Shown: piece after piece, positions 24,218-36,429 of the stretch | How the letters are laid out: each line of letters opens with the position of its first letter | Position numbering within the stretch: the first letter of the stretch is position 1 | From: Artocarpus heterophyllus | Lineage: Eukaryota > Streptophyta > Magnoliopsida > Rosales > Moraceae | DNA length: 64,000 nt | Assembly (NCBI GenBank): GCA_025403435.1 | Contig: CM046339.1 | Span: forward strand, 6,470,981-6,534,980 | Direction: 5' to 3' | The notes under the pieces: model-generated | What the model was told of the DNA's origin: nothing | The model's input: only the letters and a program-made list of their open reading frames with translations | Databases searched by the model: none | Program-made: the position numbers and the translations under genes

Positions 24218-26328
24218 TGTCACGCCCTGGAGTACGGGAGGTGAAGTGGCGGTCTATTTAAATTAATTAAATAAGAATTTAATTAAAACCAATGGTTTGA
24301 GAATCAAATTAAGTGAGAAATAAGAAGATTTCAACCACGTTTTATAAAAGAATTTATAGATATTAAGCCAGGAATAAAAATTAATAAAGAACCATGAGTA
24401 TGGGTTCCACCACCCACAACTTGTGCACACACATGGTTCTGACAATATCATGAATACAATTACAGTCCAAGTACAAATAAAGTTAACTCTTACACGCCTT
24501 GATTAAATAGTACAAAAGATAAAATATCCTCCTATTGCTCCTCAGTTCGGTCTGAAGAATCCTCTCCAAACCTAAATGGGAAACCACCTAGAGAGGGAAA
24601 TTTAAAACAATAAACGTGAACGAAAGGCTCAGTAGGACTATGTTTTATAAAATAATTTAATTTAAAGAAACATTTCATTGACAGGAGTACTCAAAAGAAA
24701 CCTTAAATAAATAAATAAATAAATAATTTGAGTAGAACCGTCCTGACTCAGAACAGTCAACTTACATAATCAGAAATACCATTTTTCTTTTCCTAGGCAA
24801 ACCATGATATCACCACCGTAGTGGCCCAGCTGGGTTTCGGGACCTGCCCCCAAGGTCAATCGCTACACGACCCGATCTCTGATATGGCATCATGCCTATG
24901 TGTTTATTATCATTATCATTCAAAACCCAATTACCAAGTGTTGTCAATTACATTCATTATGAAATTCATTTCAGATCACGGTATATTAAAATATAACCGA
25001 TAAATTCATTTTTAAACAACCGTTGAAAACATTTTGATAGAAATCCTTTTTAAAGCCAATTCATTTCAAAACCAGGCTACCAAAGAAATAGGATAAAATT
25101 CCTACCTCAATACTCGTGCCGGTGCCCCATACCGTAATCCCGGTCCGCTATACGTTAGCTCCGCAGAACCACGAACGATCTTAGATACAAACGAAGTTGA
25201 TCAATATCTAGTTTGAAACATTCTATGTTACTAAATCATTTCATGATGTCCTAGTGTGTCATTTGTATCATTAAAATCATTCTATAAGGTTGGGATTTAA
25301 ATCAGGGTTCAAAACAGTGAAAATGAGTGAAAAATCACAAAATTTTCCATGCCTCGGTCGGACGCCCTGCTTCGGCCGGCCGAACTGCACAGTTCGGCCT
25401 GCCGGAAGCAAAGTTCGGTCGGCCGAACACTTCCCCAGGTTCGGCCTGCCGGTCGGAAGAACACCGGCCTGCCGAACTGGGAAAATCCAGAAATCCTAGC
25501 CACGGGTTTCTCGATCCCCAAAATCCAAATCTTGATTCTAACCTATTTTTCTCAAATCCCAGGCATGAAAAACAATCGTAGTTGATAGAAAAACATACTA
25601 GAACATGTTTGAACTCATTTAAACAAGATTTAAACTCGAAATCCTCAAAAATCCAAAAATGAGAAAATGAGGAGAAAAATGAAAAATCTTGAATTCAATC
25701 CATTTTTCTTCAATCTAAGCTTAGATTCTAGTTGTTCTAAGTTCATTTAACTCAAATCTACGGTTTTCTAAGCTTAAACAACCCTAGATTTCAAAAATGC
25801 ACAAAATTGAAAATTTTTGTAAAAAGTTTAGAAATTTTGAATCTAACCTCGAATCGAAGCTTCAATCCGCGTTCTCGGTTGCTAAATCACATCCCCGAGC
25901 CTCCTCCTTGCTATCCCGAAGCTTGGATTCGAATTTGGTTTCAAAAATTTTGAGAGAGATAGAGAGAGAGAGAGATTGCCGAGAGATATCAAGAGGAAGA
26001 GAGAGAGAGGCTGCGTGAGAGTGAGGAGAGAGAGAGAGAAGAAGGAAATAAATAGAGAAAATTGGTGGGCGGTTTTACTGTTCGAAAACCATGTGCCGCC
26101 CACGGTTTTGCAAAACGAAGTATTTTTAACATTTTACAAGTTCTTGTGTTTTAAAACTCAAAATATCATTTTAAAACAATAAGAAATCATTTGGACGCAT
26201 CAATTTAACAAAACAACCAAAAATTCAAAATCCCACCAAATAATCTAATTAATGTTAAAACATTAATTATGGCACACTAATTCATCATTTACATTACATT
26301 AACATTAAATAAATTTTGGGGCGTTACA
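24218..26328 (-). repeat. Chromovirus 5' LTR
   Basis: The termini match the 17371 copy. The palindrome array at 25355-25480 lacks ~21 bp lying between two adjacent motif copies, and ~11 bp near its start, relative to the partner. The GA-repeat tract is at 25950-26040. Confidence 0.95.
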
Positions 26329-26394
26329 TTTACACTGTTTATAACTGAGTTTGTGGTGAGAACTATTAGTTCCCACCACTATGCCAAACAGGGA
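26329..26394. mobile_element. Tourist-like MITE, right half
   Basis: TTTACACTGTTTATAACTGA, GTGGTGAGAAC and the end GCCAAACAGGGAG match, inverted, the left end of the MITE at 39152 (CTGTTTGGCATTGTGGTGGG). Joined to 17249-17370 it makes one ~185-bp element. Confidence 0.75.
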
Positions 26395-26990
26395 GTAAAT
26401 TAGGTGAGTATTTTATGGCACGGTATTAAAATTTTCGATGTTAAATTTCTAAGATATACTTTCATATTCAATTTAAAGTTTAAATTTGGATTTATATCAC
26501 AGGATTAGTTTGAATTTAGTAAAAATTATCAATTTGTTAGCTTAGCTCTCCATAAAATTGTAATTCCAATAATTAATGGATATTGAGTTTCTAGTTTCCT
26601 CTTCCGAAGATTTTGTTCTTCTCTTAAATCTTCTATTTCTCTCCTTTGGTTTTGTTTCCATCTCTCTTGTTTTATTTCTCTTCTCGATGCTCCCTTTTCT
26701 ATCTAAAATATTTATCTCTATTTTCAGTTATATCCTAGTACTACATCAGTAATATTTGATTTTATGGCAATCAAAGTGATCACAAAAACCTGTTCTTGCG
26801 ACGAAATCTAATCTTACATGAGCTTGATCAACACTACACAGTCTAGATGTCTCATAATCAACACAGAGGGCAGGATCCCACCTCTTCCGCAACTAGAGGA
26901 TCAGATATTACACATAACATCTCTTGGTGTTTTTTACTTTTAATTCTCTAAGAAAGGGCCTATACAAACGCCTTTTCCCTGCCACAAAAC
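26395..26990 (+). other. Ancestral ndhL upstream flank, now displaced
   Basis: No gene is visible. By the target-site logic of element C (AAAAC at 26986-26990 and GAAAC at 58073-58077) this segment was directly upstream of the ndhL start before element C inserted, so it may contain the original promoter. It has a pyrimidine-rich stretch (26590-26720). A weak CTATACAAAC lies at ~26960. No firm promoter call. Confidence 0.5.
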
Positions 26991-27458
26991 TGTTCCAAAA
27001 AATCTGCAAGTGCACAAAATCATAGACAAGTAATAAAGAGTGAGTAGAGTTTCGTTTCCACGAGGATTGCGTTAATCTAGCTAAGTATCGAAATTGGTTA
27101 ACTCTAAAATTATTTGAACAGTCAAATATAAATAGAAAAATAACAAAACAAAACAAAACAAAAAAATAAATGAAAACCTAAGACTAGAGCATTTGATTTC
27201 ACCTAAACTAATCCTATTCAAATTATCTAATTTAGTCAACTAGTATTTACTCCTATGCCAATAACGAATTTCTCTTAGGTAGTCATTAATCTTTCTCAAG
27301 CATTAATAATTTATCCCAATTAGCAAATTTCCTCCATCTTTATGGAAACTTTAAACTTACCAAGATTCATTAAGAACAAGGAATTCACAATGTTAAATAA
27401 GTCTCATAGATATCTCTATCTTATGATGATCTCATGGCATTCATTGATGGTCTACTTT

Positions 27459-27986
27459 CACTACAAGAAAAACTACATTTAACGACATATTATTTACGAC
27501 ATGTAGTTTTTAAATGTCGTTGAAAAGTACATACAACGACGTCTCTAACAAACATGTCGTTAATAACATTTGAAACAATAATTAACAACATCTATATAGA
27601 TGCCATAGTAAAGGTCTTCTTTTAACGACAGTAGTTTAGTGTCGTTAAATTATTTAACGACAAGTAGGAGATATCGTCAAAGTCTAGGAGATTTCACGAC
27701 ACTCTTTATAGACGACATCTTGACCAATGTCATCTATAAAGGGTGTCGTAGAATCTCCAAGGCTTTAACGACATCTTCTACATGTCGTTAAATAATTTAA
27801 CAACACTAAACTATTGTCGTTAAAAGGAGACATTTAATATGATATTTATATAGATGTCGTTAATTATTGTTTCAAATGTCGTTAATGACATCGTTGTTGA
27901 AGATATCGTTGTATGTACTTTTTAACGACATTTAAAAACTACATGTCGTAAATAATATATCGTTAAATGTAGTTTTTCTTGTAGTG
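27459..27986. mobile_element. Non-autonomous CACTA (EnSpm-type) fold-back element
   Basis: 528 bp. The ends are CACTACAAGAAAAACTACAT and its inverse, with a 3-bp target-site duplication TTT. Almost the whole element is one imperfect inverted repeat full of ACGACA/TGTCGT subterminal motifs. The CACTA terminus and 3-bp duplication define the superfamily. No coding capacity, so it needed a transposase from elsewhere. The matching unoccupied site is in the partner LTR at ~57150. Confidence 0.95.
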
Positions 27987-28437
27987 TTTAATTATCGCTT
28001 CTCAATCTCAAATTAAATCACAAATCATGCAAAAGGTTCGCAAACTTTTACAAGCATTAAGATCAAATTAAACACTCAACATAGATAATGAATAAACACC
28101 GAATTAAATTAAATTAAAGAAAAGTAAACATTCATACTCCGGCTGCATCGTAGCCCTAGAATAGAGAAAATTAGCTCCTAATGAAACTAAAAACAATCTT
28201 AAATAATAACTTAAACATGAGTGAAAGAAAAGAACTCTATTTAGATGCAAAGATGATTTTCATCTCCGAGTTGCACCGTTCTTCTTCTTTATGGCAGTGA
28301 GTTCTCCATTTTTTCTGCAGTTTTTCTCTGTTAAAATTCATGCTCCAACCCTTCATAATGTTTATTTATAGGCTAGGGTTTGAAAAGGCAATTTTTGAAC
28401 AAAATTATATTGAAATTTGAATTGGAATCGTAACAGC

Positions 28438-28632
28438 ACCTAGGCTCGATTTTCTAGTGCCTAGGCTTCGTAATGGCGCCTAAGAGCCAAAATTGTAGTG
28501 CCTAGGCGCCATTTTATGATAGAGACCAAGCAACAGTGCGGGTGCCTAGACGCTATGTTCTCGGGTTTTGTATGGAGTTTTATCTGCAAGAGCGCCTAGG
28601 CGCCCATAAGCTGGTGTCTAGGCTCCATTTTA
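28438..28632. repeat. CCTAGG-centred palindrome array in element C LTR
   Basis: About seven imperfect copies of GCGCCTAGGCGCC, spaced by AT-rich sequence. The most complete are near 28498-28512 and 28591-28604. The partner array in the 5' LTR is at 57604-57880. Confidence 0.75.
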
Positions 28633-28819
28633 TCCCCGAGTCCAATTTCGCTCATTTTTTAGTCCGTTTTGCCCCGCACTTTGCCAAAATGCATCCTTTT
28701 CCTCAAAATCTATAAAAAAAAAAAAGCATAAAACACTATCAAATTCTCATAAATTGCTCAAAACTAACAAAATATTAAGTGAGGGTCATCTAATTAATTA
28801 GCCTAAAACTAGCTTATCA

Positions 28820-29352
28820 AATACCCCCAAACTTAATATTTTGCTAGTCCTCAAGCAAAAGACACAAACGAAAAACAAAGAACATGACAAAAGAACGGGA
28901 CTGACACTAACACACGACATAGTTTGAGCATCAATTTAAATTTTCCTCATACTTGGCTTCAAAGATTGCATAAAGTATATGACTCAAAGGAAACTCTAAC
29001 CCTTGCGATCATGTAAAAAAAAATCAATTTAAATTTCAATTTTACCATTCTCATAATTCCTTGAGTGTGTGTGTGATGCCTCTAACACTTATACAACTAC
29101 AATCAGATTAGTTTATGTCAACAAGCTTGTTATGAAATATTTCTAGATTAGTGAAATTAATGAACTCCATAGGCCTATTTTTCAAACCCACTCTCCACTA
29201 ATGTAGACTATCGCAACATTAAAGATCATTAGGACTTCATTCGGCTTGAAATGTGTGGCTAAGGTAAAAAGGTGAGATAAAGGATATAATGTGGCCTAAA
29301 ATTCACCCATAAACACACAATTTATCTCAAGACCTCATGAGAACATCATTTT
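28820..29352 (-). other. Element C internal 3' end with polypurine tract
   Basis: The minus strand reads TTAAGTTTGGGGGTATT directly before the 3' LTR, a good polypurine tract. The rest (to 29352) is AT-rich with no ORF. Copia B is inserted at 29353 with flanks ATTTT and, at 54275, ATTTC. Confidence 0.75.
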
Positions 29353-31565
29353 TGTTAGAATCAAAATACAAAACGCAGCGGAAGGAACAGATTGTTGACA
29401 AACAAAAATTTTTCTGAAAACTTTGTTCATCGGTAATAGCTATATAATTTTAATTAAATATAGAAAGCTTTGGATTACCAACCTTTTGAAGACTATCAGG
29501 GTATCTTAGCTTTTCTCTTTGACACCATGATCTTCCAATCTTGGCATCCACACCAATGTAAAGATGAGTGGGCGTCAAACTACAAGAATGAATTTTTCTC
29601 ACACTTTTCAAAATCTGCTATGTATTCAACATATGAGATAGCAGACCTTTTTTTTCAGAGAAAAACTCTCAGTTTTTTAGAGTTTTTCTCTCTGAGTATT
29701 TTGCCAAAGTTACATGAATGAAAAAATCTTGAGATAATTGTTATCTCTCCCTTTTTAATATCTGAACCATTAGTAATTTTTAAATTAATTTCAAATTTGA
29801 AATAACTACTATATCAGATCTATTGGGAAATGATATATTTTACATAATTCTTACCTTTTTCCTTTCCCTTTTTTATTTTATTGTTAACCGAATCACGTTA
29901 TGTGATTCCTTTCACGTTTACATATATATATGTAAGCATTCATGTTTCCCTTTTTTAAAATTTATTATATATATATATATTAATATATGTCTAAATATAA
30001 GTTCAAAAATAAATCGTATTTATTTAAGAATAGATTTTTAAAAAAATAATCAATTAATTAATTAACTAATGCTCAGTTAAATGTGACAGCATTTATCACA
30101 TTACATTATGTATCGATACGAACCACGCCAAGAGCTGACGCGACTCTAACCAAAAGTGGTTTCCAAGATCAAATTTCTAACCGGTTTTGGATGGAACCGC
30201 GACCCGATGCCCAACAAGAAGCACGAACCTTGGTATGTGAGGACGCCACAATCAGCTATGGAGGGACTGATTGATAAGTCTTGGTAAGTGAGGACGCCAC
30301 AATCAGCTATGGATGGACTGATTGATAAGTCGATGAACGCCACGGAAATTTCCGATAAGTTCGAATAGTTCGTTTAGGAACTAAAGAGAATTAAACCTCA
30401 AAATTATGTGTTATTACTTGTCTCTCTTGATTGAAATTCGTTACAATTATATAGGGGTTCCTATGCGAATTTTCAGCCCCTAATTCCCATGGAAATTTTG
30501 GGAAACTCAATTAACAAAAGTCAAATCTAGACTAAATAAGGAAAGTTCCCTTAATGGCTTAAAAGCCTTACAATAATAGAAATACCAGAAATGGAAAAAA
30601 GGAAACTAGACATTAAAAGGTCAAAACTGATTCTTCTCGCCATGTGTCGCCTCAAAATGGGAAAGTAACTGAAATGGAAATTACTCAATCCCTTCTATAG
30701 CTTGAATCACGCATTTATTGGTGTGGTTGTCGCATGCAATTCCCTCAATGGGCCTCCATGCAATAGCTTGAGCCCAAGTTGCTTGAATCAGCCCAATAAG
30801 TGTTTCTTTAAACTTCTTCGCACGAGCTCTCGTAACCGGACCAATGGGAACTTGAATTGGATCTGAATATGTCTCCCACGTGCTCTTGCTTGTGCTAGTG
30901 ATGTCCTCATCATGTATCACAAAGAATATTTTTCTGTATCACATTAATAATTCAAGTGTAAAATAATTAATTTAGAATTCAATAATTCTAAAGTAAATAT
31001 GTATAATTCATTCTATGCATAAATCCAATATAGTGTTACAGAGGTGGTATTGGAGGCCTATGGACCTATAACCTAAGCTCCAATAAATTTGACAATTAAT
31101 TAAACTCTTTGATTAATGTGCCAAATTTATTAGTTTCAATGTTATTCCACTAAAAACCTGAAATTAAACTCTTGAGATTATAGTAAAATTATTCAAAGAA
31201 TAAGCGAGTAGTCCATTGATATAATCATTACATATAAGTCAATCCTCCATAAATAGTTCATAATAAGAGCTAGGTTCAATTTTTGTTTACCTCTCTTATT
31301 ATATCTTTATCCTTGAGTTCCAACAATCCTCTAATGAACAGTTAATTCATAATCTTATTATGAACGAACGCTCTACTGTTCAAACCTCGAATTATCACTT
31401 AAGAGAACTATTTTCTAACTTCCATAGGGAAGGAATGGATTCCATATCTGTATAATATTATTCCCAGCCATTGATTACATTATGTTTCCAAGATGTTAAG
31501 TTATGATCTGTGCTAAAACAAATCTTACCAAGCAAATCAAAAAACATAATGTCATAAACATGAGA
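29353..31565 (-). repeat. Element B 3' LTR, truncated and interrupted
   Basis: It begins TGTTAGAATCAAAATACAAA and follows 52260-53807 of the 5' LTR, apart from the insert at 30115-30911. It breaks off after ATGTCATAAACATGAG, where the 5' LTR continues for a further ~467 bp. Confidence 0.85.
30115..30911 (-). mobile_element. 797-bp insert with gypsy polyprotein tail
   Basis: It interrupts the B LTR and is flanked by ATGTATC on both sides (30108-30114 and 30912-30918). The minus-strand reading 30681-30920 contains GPVTRARAKKFKETL, resembling the tail that follows the integrase in some plant gypsy polyproteins. A 51-bp unit (GTGAGGACGCCACAATCAGC...) is repeated in tandem at about 30232-30333. 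No LTR pair is seen, so it may be a solo LTR with captured coding end, or a short non-autonomous (TRIM-like) element. Confidence 0.55.
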
Positions 31566-31769
31566 CCATTGGGGAGGCGGTGCCGAGGGACTCATTTTTC
31601 AAGAGTATCCAAGAGGAGCACTTCGAGAGCTTATTTTGGGCTGCCTTTTGTTCTTCAGCAAAGGTACGTCGAGTTTGTATCCCGAGCTCTTCTTGACTTC
31701 AAATTTTCCCTTTTGCCTTAACCATTTCTTTTTTTTCAAGCTTGTGTGCTTCTCGAGCTAGCCAACATG

Positions 31770-32265
31770 GCCAACGTATACAAGCTTGGCTTTGAGAAGC
31801 AGAAGTTGGAGAAGGCCACCCTCGAGAAGGCTGAGGCTGAGAAGGCGCTTGAGTTGAAGGAGGACGAGCTTAAGCAGGCAAAGTTGGCTGCCACCTGTGC
31901 CGAGGAGGATTCTAGGGCTGCCTAGGAAGAAGTGAGCAAGGCGAAGGCTGAGGCTAATCAACTATGGGCCGACCGGTAGGCCGCCTAAGAGGAGCACAAT
32001 CGCTTCTTAAAGGAAGAGCTGCTCGGCCACCTGGCTCAAGCCGTTGAGGAGTTTAAGGCATCTGTGGAATTCACAGATAACTACTACCTCAAAATGACTA
32101 ATTTGTACAAGCACATCTTGGAGTGGCATCCCGAGGCAGCTAACTTCGATTGGTCGCTCATCATCAAGCATGAGGTAGATAAGGAGACTTGGACGGTGAG
32201 GACAGAGATGGCAAGAACAATAATGCTGGGGACGAGGCCCACACTTAATTTTTTGTTATAATTCT
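31770..32265 (+). pseudogene. Coiled-coil C-terminal part of a Transposase_28-type protein
   Basis: From MANVYKLGFEKQKLEKATLE the plus strand encodes repeated EKAEAEKALELKEDELKQA heptad-like sequence, then QAVEEFKASVEF and a tail ending at TAA ~32261. Stops in the middle (near 31922, 31978 and 31987) break it. Such a coiled coil plus AVEEFK segment usually follows the Transposase_28 domain in the same protein, yet here it lies on the opposite strand from that domain. An AATAAAA lies at 32330. Confidence 0.55.
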
Positions 32266-32478
32266 TTATCCAAGTTTAGGAGGTGCCCGGTTACTTTTTC
32301 CTCCCAAAGACAATTTGATTTTTTATTTTTAATAAAATTTTTCTTTCATTTTCCAAGTTTATTATTCCTCAGAAACATGATTTTTTGTTTTATTTTCCAA
32401 TTACAATATTTCTTGGACATGAAATGTTAATTCCATTTAATTTAAATGATTCTCAGGAAAGAAATAATAATTTCCAAG

Positions 32479-35400
32479 TTAGTCGGTGGGTGTCCCTTCG
32501 CCTCTTCGGTGGCTCCATTGATGGTGGAGGCACGGCAGTCGTGAGGGTTGGCGACAGGGTCTAGCTAGATGAGGTCCCAGCCCTCGTCGGTGGCTGTGGT
32601 AGGATGACAGGTTGGACTGTGGTGGGAGGCTGCTCGGCCCACGATGTCCTCTTTCTCTTACACCTGGCCGCCCATATCCCTTCAAAGGGTGAAGATTCTC
32701 CATCATCCTTTGTCGTTCTTCTCTAGAGGGCTGCTGGGAAGACATGTCTACAACGAGGAAACAAGATGAGCTCAGTAGGACTTAAAAGAAGACTTGGAGC
32801 TTACCGTTAATCTGAAGCTGGCGAGATGGATAGAGGTGCCGAATCACGTCCTCAAGGTCCTCATCAGCTATGGGTGGCCCAAATTGAAGGAGCCACTTGA
32901 CGAGTCCTTAAAACTAGACGATGATGGCTCCCTCATTGGCCTCCCAGATCGACTAGTGCTCGGCCTGAGATGTTAGTGGCTCTCAGCCTTGCTATTGTAA
33001 CCTGTCCAGTTGACTACGCAGGTGCGTGTTGGAAAAACGATGCGCAGCGGAATTTTAAAAAATTTTACATCAGAGTAATTTTCAAAACACAAGTTTGACA
33101 TGCTATATGCATAAATTAACTAGATCTTACTAACCTTTATATACCGAAGAACTCTCGCAAAACGTGAAGAGAAGTAACGTTCTAGAAGAGCCTCATCCAA
33201 CAGGTCTTCTTTGCTATTCTCTATCCACGACCGGAGTGAGTGTGGGCTCACACGTACAGCTCTTCCATCAAGTGACTCTCCTTCCAACTAATCGAGAGAA
33301 CCCAAAGCAAGTGTTCGTGATTTGTGAACAAAAGCTCTTAGGGAGTTTTTAGATTCTCACTAGAAGAGTATCACTCTTAATCTCTCAATTGATCTAAATA
33401 ACTTGTGCGACTTACCCCTTATTTATAGAGGTTGGGTCTAGGGTCACTCCTTATCAGATTGGGTCTCAAAAATTTGAATCAAAATCAAATTCAAATCAAT
33501 ATCGGATGAAATTCGCGTGAAAACACGTGATCTTTTTACTGCACGATAGGCAGGTCGATCTGCCTAATAGGCAAGCCGAACTTGCCCCATCGACAGGCCA
33601 AACTTGAGGATCGGCATGCCAAACTGCCGATAAAAAATCTCAGCGAATCTTTTATTTTCCACCCAAGATTCTATAGGATAAAGTCTCAGTTTTAATTCAA
33701 ATAACCCCAATAGAAAAGTTATCTAATTAAAACAACTTTATCTCGATAATCTCTAAGAAAATAAATGAATTGCCAATAATTCTATAAGTTTATCTTGATC
33801 TAATTTATCCAAAAATCAAATCAACCGATAAAGAGACAAGAATTATCTGATCCGTACAATTCAACAAGTTTTTCTTGAATTAATTTTTATCATAAAATTA
33901 ATTCAACCGATTAACAGAAATGAATTATTTGATTCTTTCAAATTTCAACCAATCTAATAAATCTGACATAAGTTACCAATTATTGGAAAAGCACGTCGTA
34001 TCGTTACAGGATGTTCTGAGCTATCAAAGGGGACCAAATGGACCTATTTAGTTCAAGCTCCCGATAATTATGAAATGCAATATCCTAGATATACATTTCA
34101 TAATTACCAACTTCAATGTTACTCCACTAAAAGCTTGGAGCTGCACTCTCGAACTACATAGAATTACGAAGCTCGTATAGCTAAGTTTCCATGACATATC
34201 ATAGTGTATCGTATCCCCATATGATAATCCATAATCAGCTTAAGGACAAGTTCTGTCTTACCTTCCCAATTATTTTTATCTTACGTTCCATTATCTCACC
34301 ATCAGAAAATTTACCATCCAAAGACAATATACCATTCAGTTACACCTATGTATCTAAATAGTTGAGCGCTCCAGTTTTTCAATTACAGGATAACGCATAT
34401 AAGAGGATATCATTACTCCTAAAGAAGAGCTATGGATTCTATTTTTATGAATAACAGGTCTACGCTATCAAGAGTCATGCCTCCAACGTACCGACATGCA
34501 TCCACTATTAAGATGTGGGTGTCACCCTTTGGTACATCAAAAGACACAAGCCAAGAAACGGGCCCACTATTCATCTCGGGATTAAGATACAACACAAATG
34601 ATGTATAAAGTGAATCGATTTGCCGAGATAGAATTATTAATCCAAATCAATTCACTTTATATCTCGATCTAACATATCGTCACCTATGACAACGTGCCAA
34701 TGTTTCTATTCATGGAGTCCACCTCTGATAGTCAAGACAAACCATCTCCCAAAAGGGATATAGACAAGATAACAATCTTTGCATGAATAAAGCGCCTAAC
34801 TTTATTCCCTTGATTGCAGATCTTATGATTTAGAACATCACCTTAAGAATCGTGTTTTCTGCATAATCAGTCCATCATATGCCCAATTCTTAAGGTTTAG
34901 ACTGAAAGTCTCAGACTATTGTTTGCTTAACATACATTCAACAAATATGAACGTAAAGAGGACAAGATTTGGTATATAAACAATGAATAAACTCTTTATT
35001 GATAAAAATGTCTCCAAAAACTTATTACATTTTTACTCCTTAGGGTATACATGTCTAACAGTGCGATGTTTTGACAAGATTTATTAAGTTAGACTCCTCT
35101 AACCTGTCGTGGTAAGAAAGGTTGGACTTTTGAAGTAGAAAGGATTGCTGCCGAGTGGATTCAGACTTGTCGTACAAATCCTCCACTGCATCGACGAGCT
35201 CGCTTGGTGCCCACGGCCCCTTCAACCAAACATGTCCCTGCTCAAATGTCCTTGGGACTTGCTGATCCTCAGGCAGGGCTTCATCAGCTCAGGCTAAATA
35301 ATTCCCCCTAGCGAAAAACCACTCCAACTTCCACAATTTGTTTGAGTCAGGGTTGCCTAAAATAAAATCCTTCTTAAAGCCAATGAAGTAATACCACCCT

Positions 35401-36269
35401 GACTGTTGAGGAAGCCTTTTCATTTTGTACACTTGCTTGAAGGCTTCCCATGGCATCTCGGTTACCCAGTAATACCTCCAAAGCACATACACCCCAATCA
35501 TGGAACGATAGCAATTTGGGTTGAGTTGAGCAGGGCACACGTTAAGGCCGTTAAATGATCGACAGAGAAAGGGGTGGAAAGGTAGCCAAAGCACGGCCTA
35601 GAAGAACTCGGCGTATAGTGTTATGTGCCCGGTTAGCAGTTTGAGCGACAATTCTCCCTCCCTGGGCAGTACAAGGTCGACATCGTCTGGAATACTATCT
35701 TCTTGGCGTAGTGCTTTAAGCCGAGGCTCCATTAATGCAGATGTATATCCCGCCGTAGACATCTGGCCAGGCCAAGATCTCCTATACATGATCACTCCTC
35801 AGACCCTGGTGACAACAGTCCTCTCCTCAGCATCCTCATTTTTTATGGTGGCCCCTTAGATTCTCCGCCCCTGGTTGGCTAATTCTCATTGGAGATGTCC
35901 ACGGTCACCCGACCTGCAACTAGAGCAAAAGCCTTGACACCTTGACCCGAGGGGCCTAGCATGTCAGAGGCTACCACCAAGCTGGCATGTTCTCGGGTGG
36001 TAACTGGGATGTACCAACGGCGGCTGCTCTAATGTATGAGTCTTTGCCCCTACACGGCCTAACCGAGTGTCTCCCGTCAATCATATCTAAAAAGTCTTGC
36101 TCGAGTACCGCCTTGGCACTGAGCCTTAGTATTTCATCTAGCCGGCCCACTTCGTCATGTCCAGGGACACCCTCTCAATGTTGACTTCCCCAGGTGTCGA
36201 CTAGTTGATGTTGGTACTGCTGTCCGACCAGGAGATATCTACATTCTAGGAATCACTAAGGTTACTCAT
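32479..36269 (-). pseudogene. Transposase_28-like (putative gypsy-type) ORF, split by a solo LTR
   Basis: Minus-strand reading starts at ATG 36267-36269 (MSNLSDS, then acidic/Ser-rich). At 35595-35289 it shows LPFHPFLCRSFNGLNVCPAQ, LNPNCYRSMIGVY and SGWYYFIGFKKDF, which match the pattern of the Transposase_28 domain (hydrophobic LPLHPF..., AQLTPN..., GWYYF). Several stops occur. The frame meets a solo family A LTR at 35060/33027 and continues to ~32479 with MSSQQPSREERQRMMENLHP. Function in the element is unknown. Confidence 0.6.
33027..35060 (-). mobile_element. Solo LTR of Copia family A
   Basis: 2034 bp, TGTTGGAAAAAC to ATGTCTAACA, with a perfect 5-bp duplication GTGCG (33022-33026 and 35061-35065). 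There is no internal sequence, so it formed by recombination between the two LTRs of an intact insertion. It is the most diverged A copy here. Its TATA-like TATAAATA (minus strand) is at 33420-33427 and its decayed palindrome cluster at about 33542-33630. Confidence 0.95.
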
Positions 36270-36421
36270 TTTTTGATGTTCTCTCTGGGAAAATTACCTA
36301 CTCAGGTTTGTAGAAGCTCAGGAAAGTCTAAAGTCCTTGGGTTGCGAACTACAGCTCTATAGCTAAAACTTGAAAGTTACAAAGTTTGGCTATGTTTACA
36401 CGCTGAAAAAACAAAAAGCTA

Positions 36422-36429
36422 AATTTATA
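36422..36429 (-). promoter_or_regulatory. TATA-like box for the Transposase_28-like ORF
   Basis: The minus strand reads TATAAATT about 155 bp upstream of ATG 36269, in GCAGCTATAAATTTAGC context. Position and orientation suit a promoter for the antisense ORF. Not verified. Confidence 0.4.

Larger units (their letters stand above)
17371..26328 (-). mobile_element. Complete Ty3/gypsy chromovirus (Tekay/Del-like)
   Basis: 8958 bp with a perfect 5-bp target-site duplication TTTAC (17366-17370 and 26329-26333). LTRs are 2140 and 2111 bp, begin TGTCACGCC and end CGTTACA. Order on the minus strand: 5' LTR, primer-binding site, one polyprotein frame (gag, protease, RT, RNase H, integrase, chromodomain-like tail), polypurine tract, 3' LTR. 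It lies inside a Tourist-like MITE. LTR divergence of a few percent by eye suggests a fairly recent insertion, though the coding frame carries eleven TAG stops. Confidence 0.95.
26991..28819 (-). repeat. Element C 3' LTR, containing a CACTA insertion
   Basis: The minus-strand LTR begins TGATAAGCTAGTTTTAGG at 28819, directly after a polypurine tract. It is 1298 bp after removal of the 531-bp CACTA element plus duplication. Compared with the 5' LTR it keeps ~240 bp near 27150-27380 that the 5' LTR lost. CCTAGG-centred palindromes cluster at 28438-28632. Confidence 0.85.

Noticed and set aside
29823..30041. 72-aa ORF in the element B LTR
   Set aside because: Phe/Ile/Tyr-rich translation of AT-rich LTR DNA, absent as an ORF from the partner LTR.
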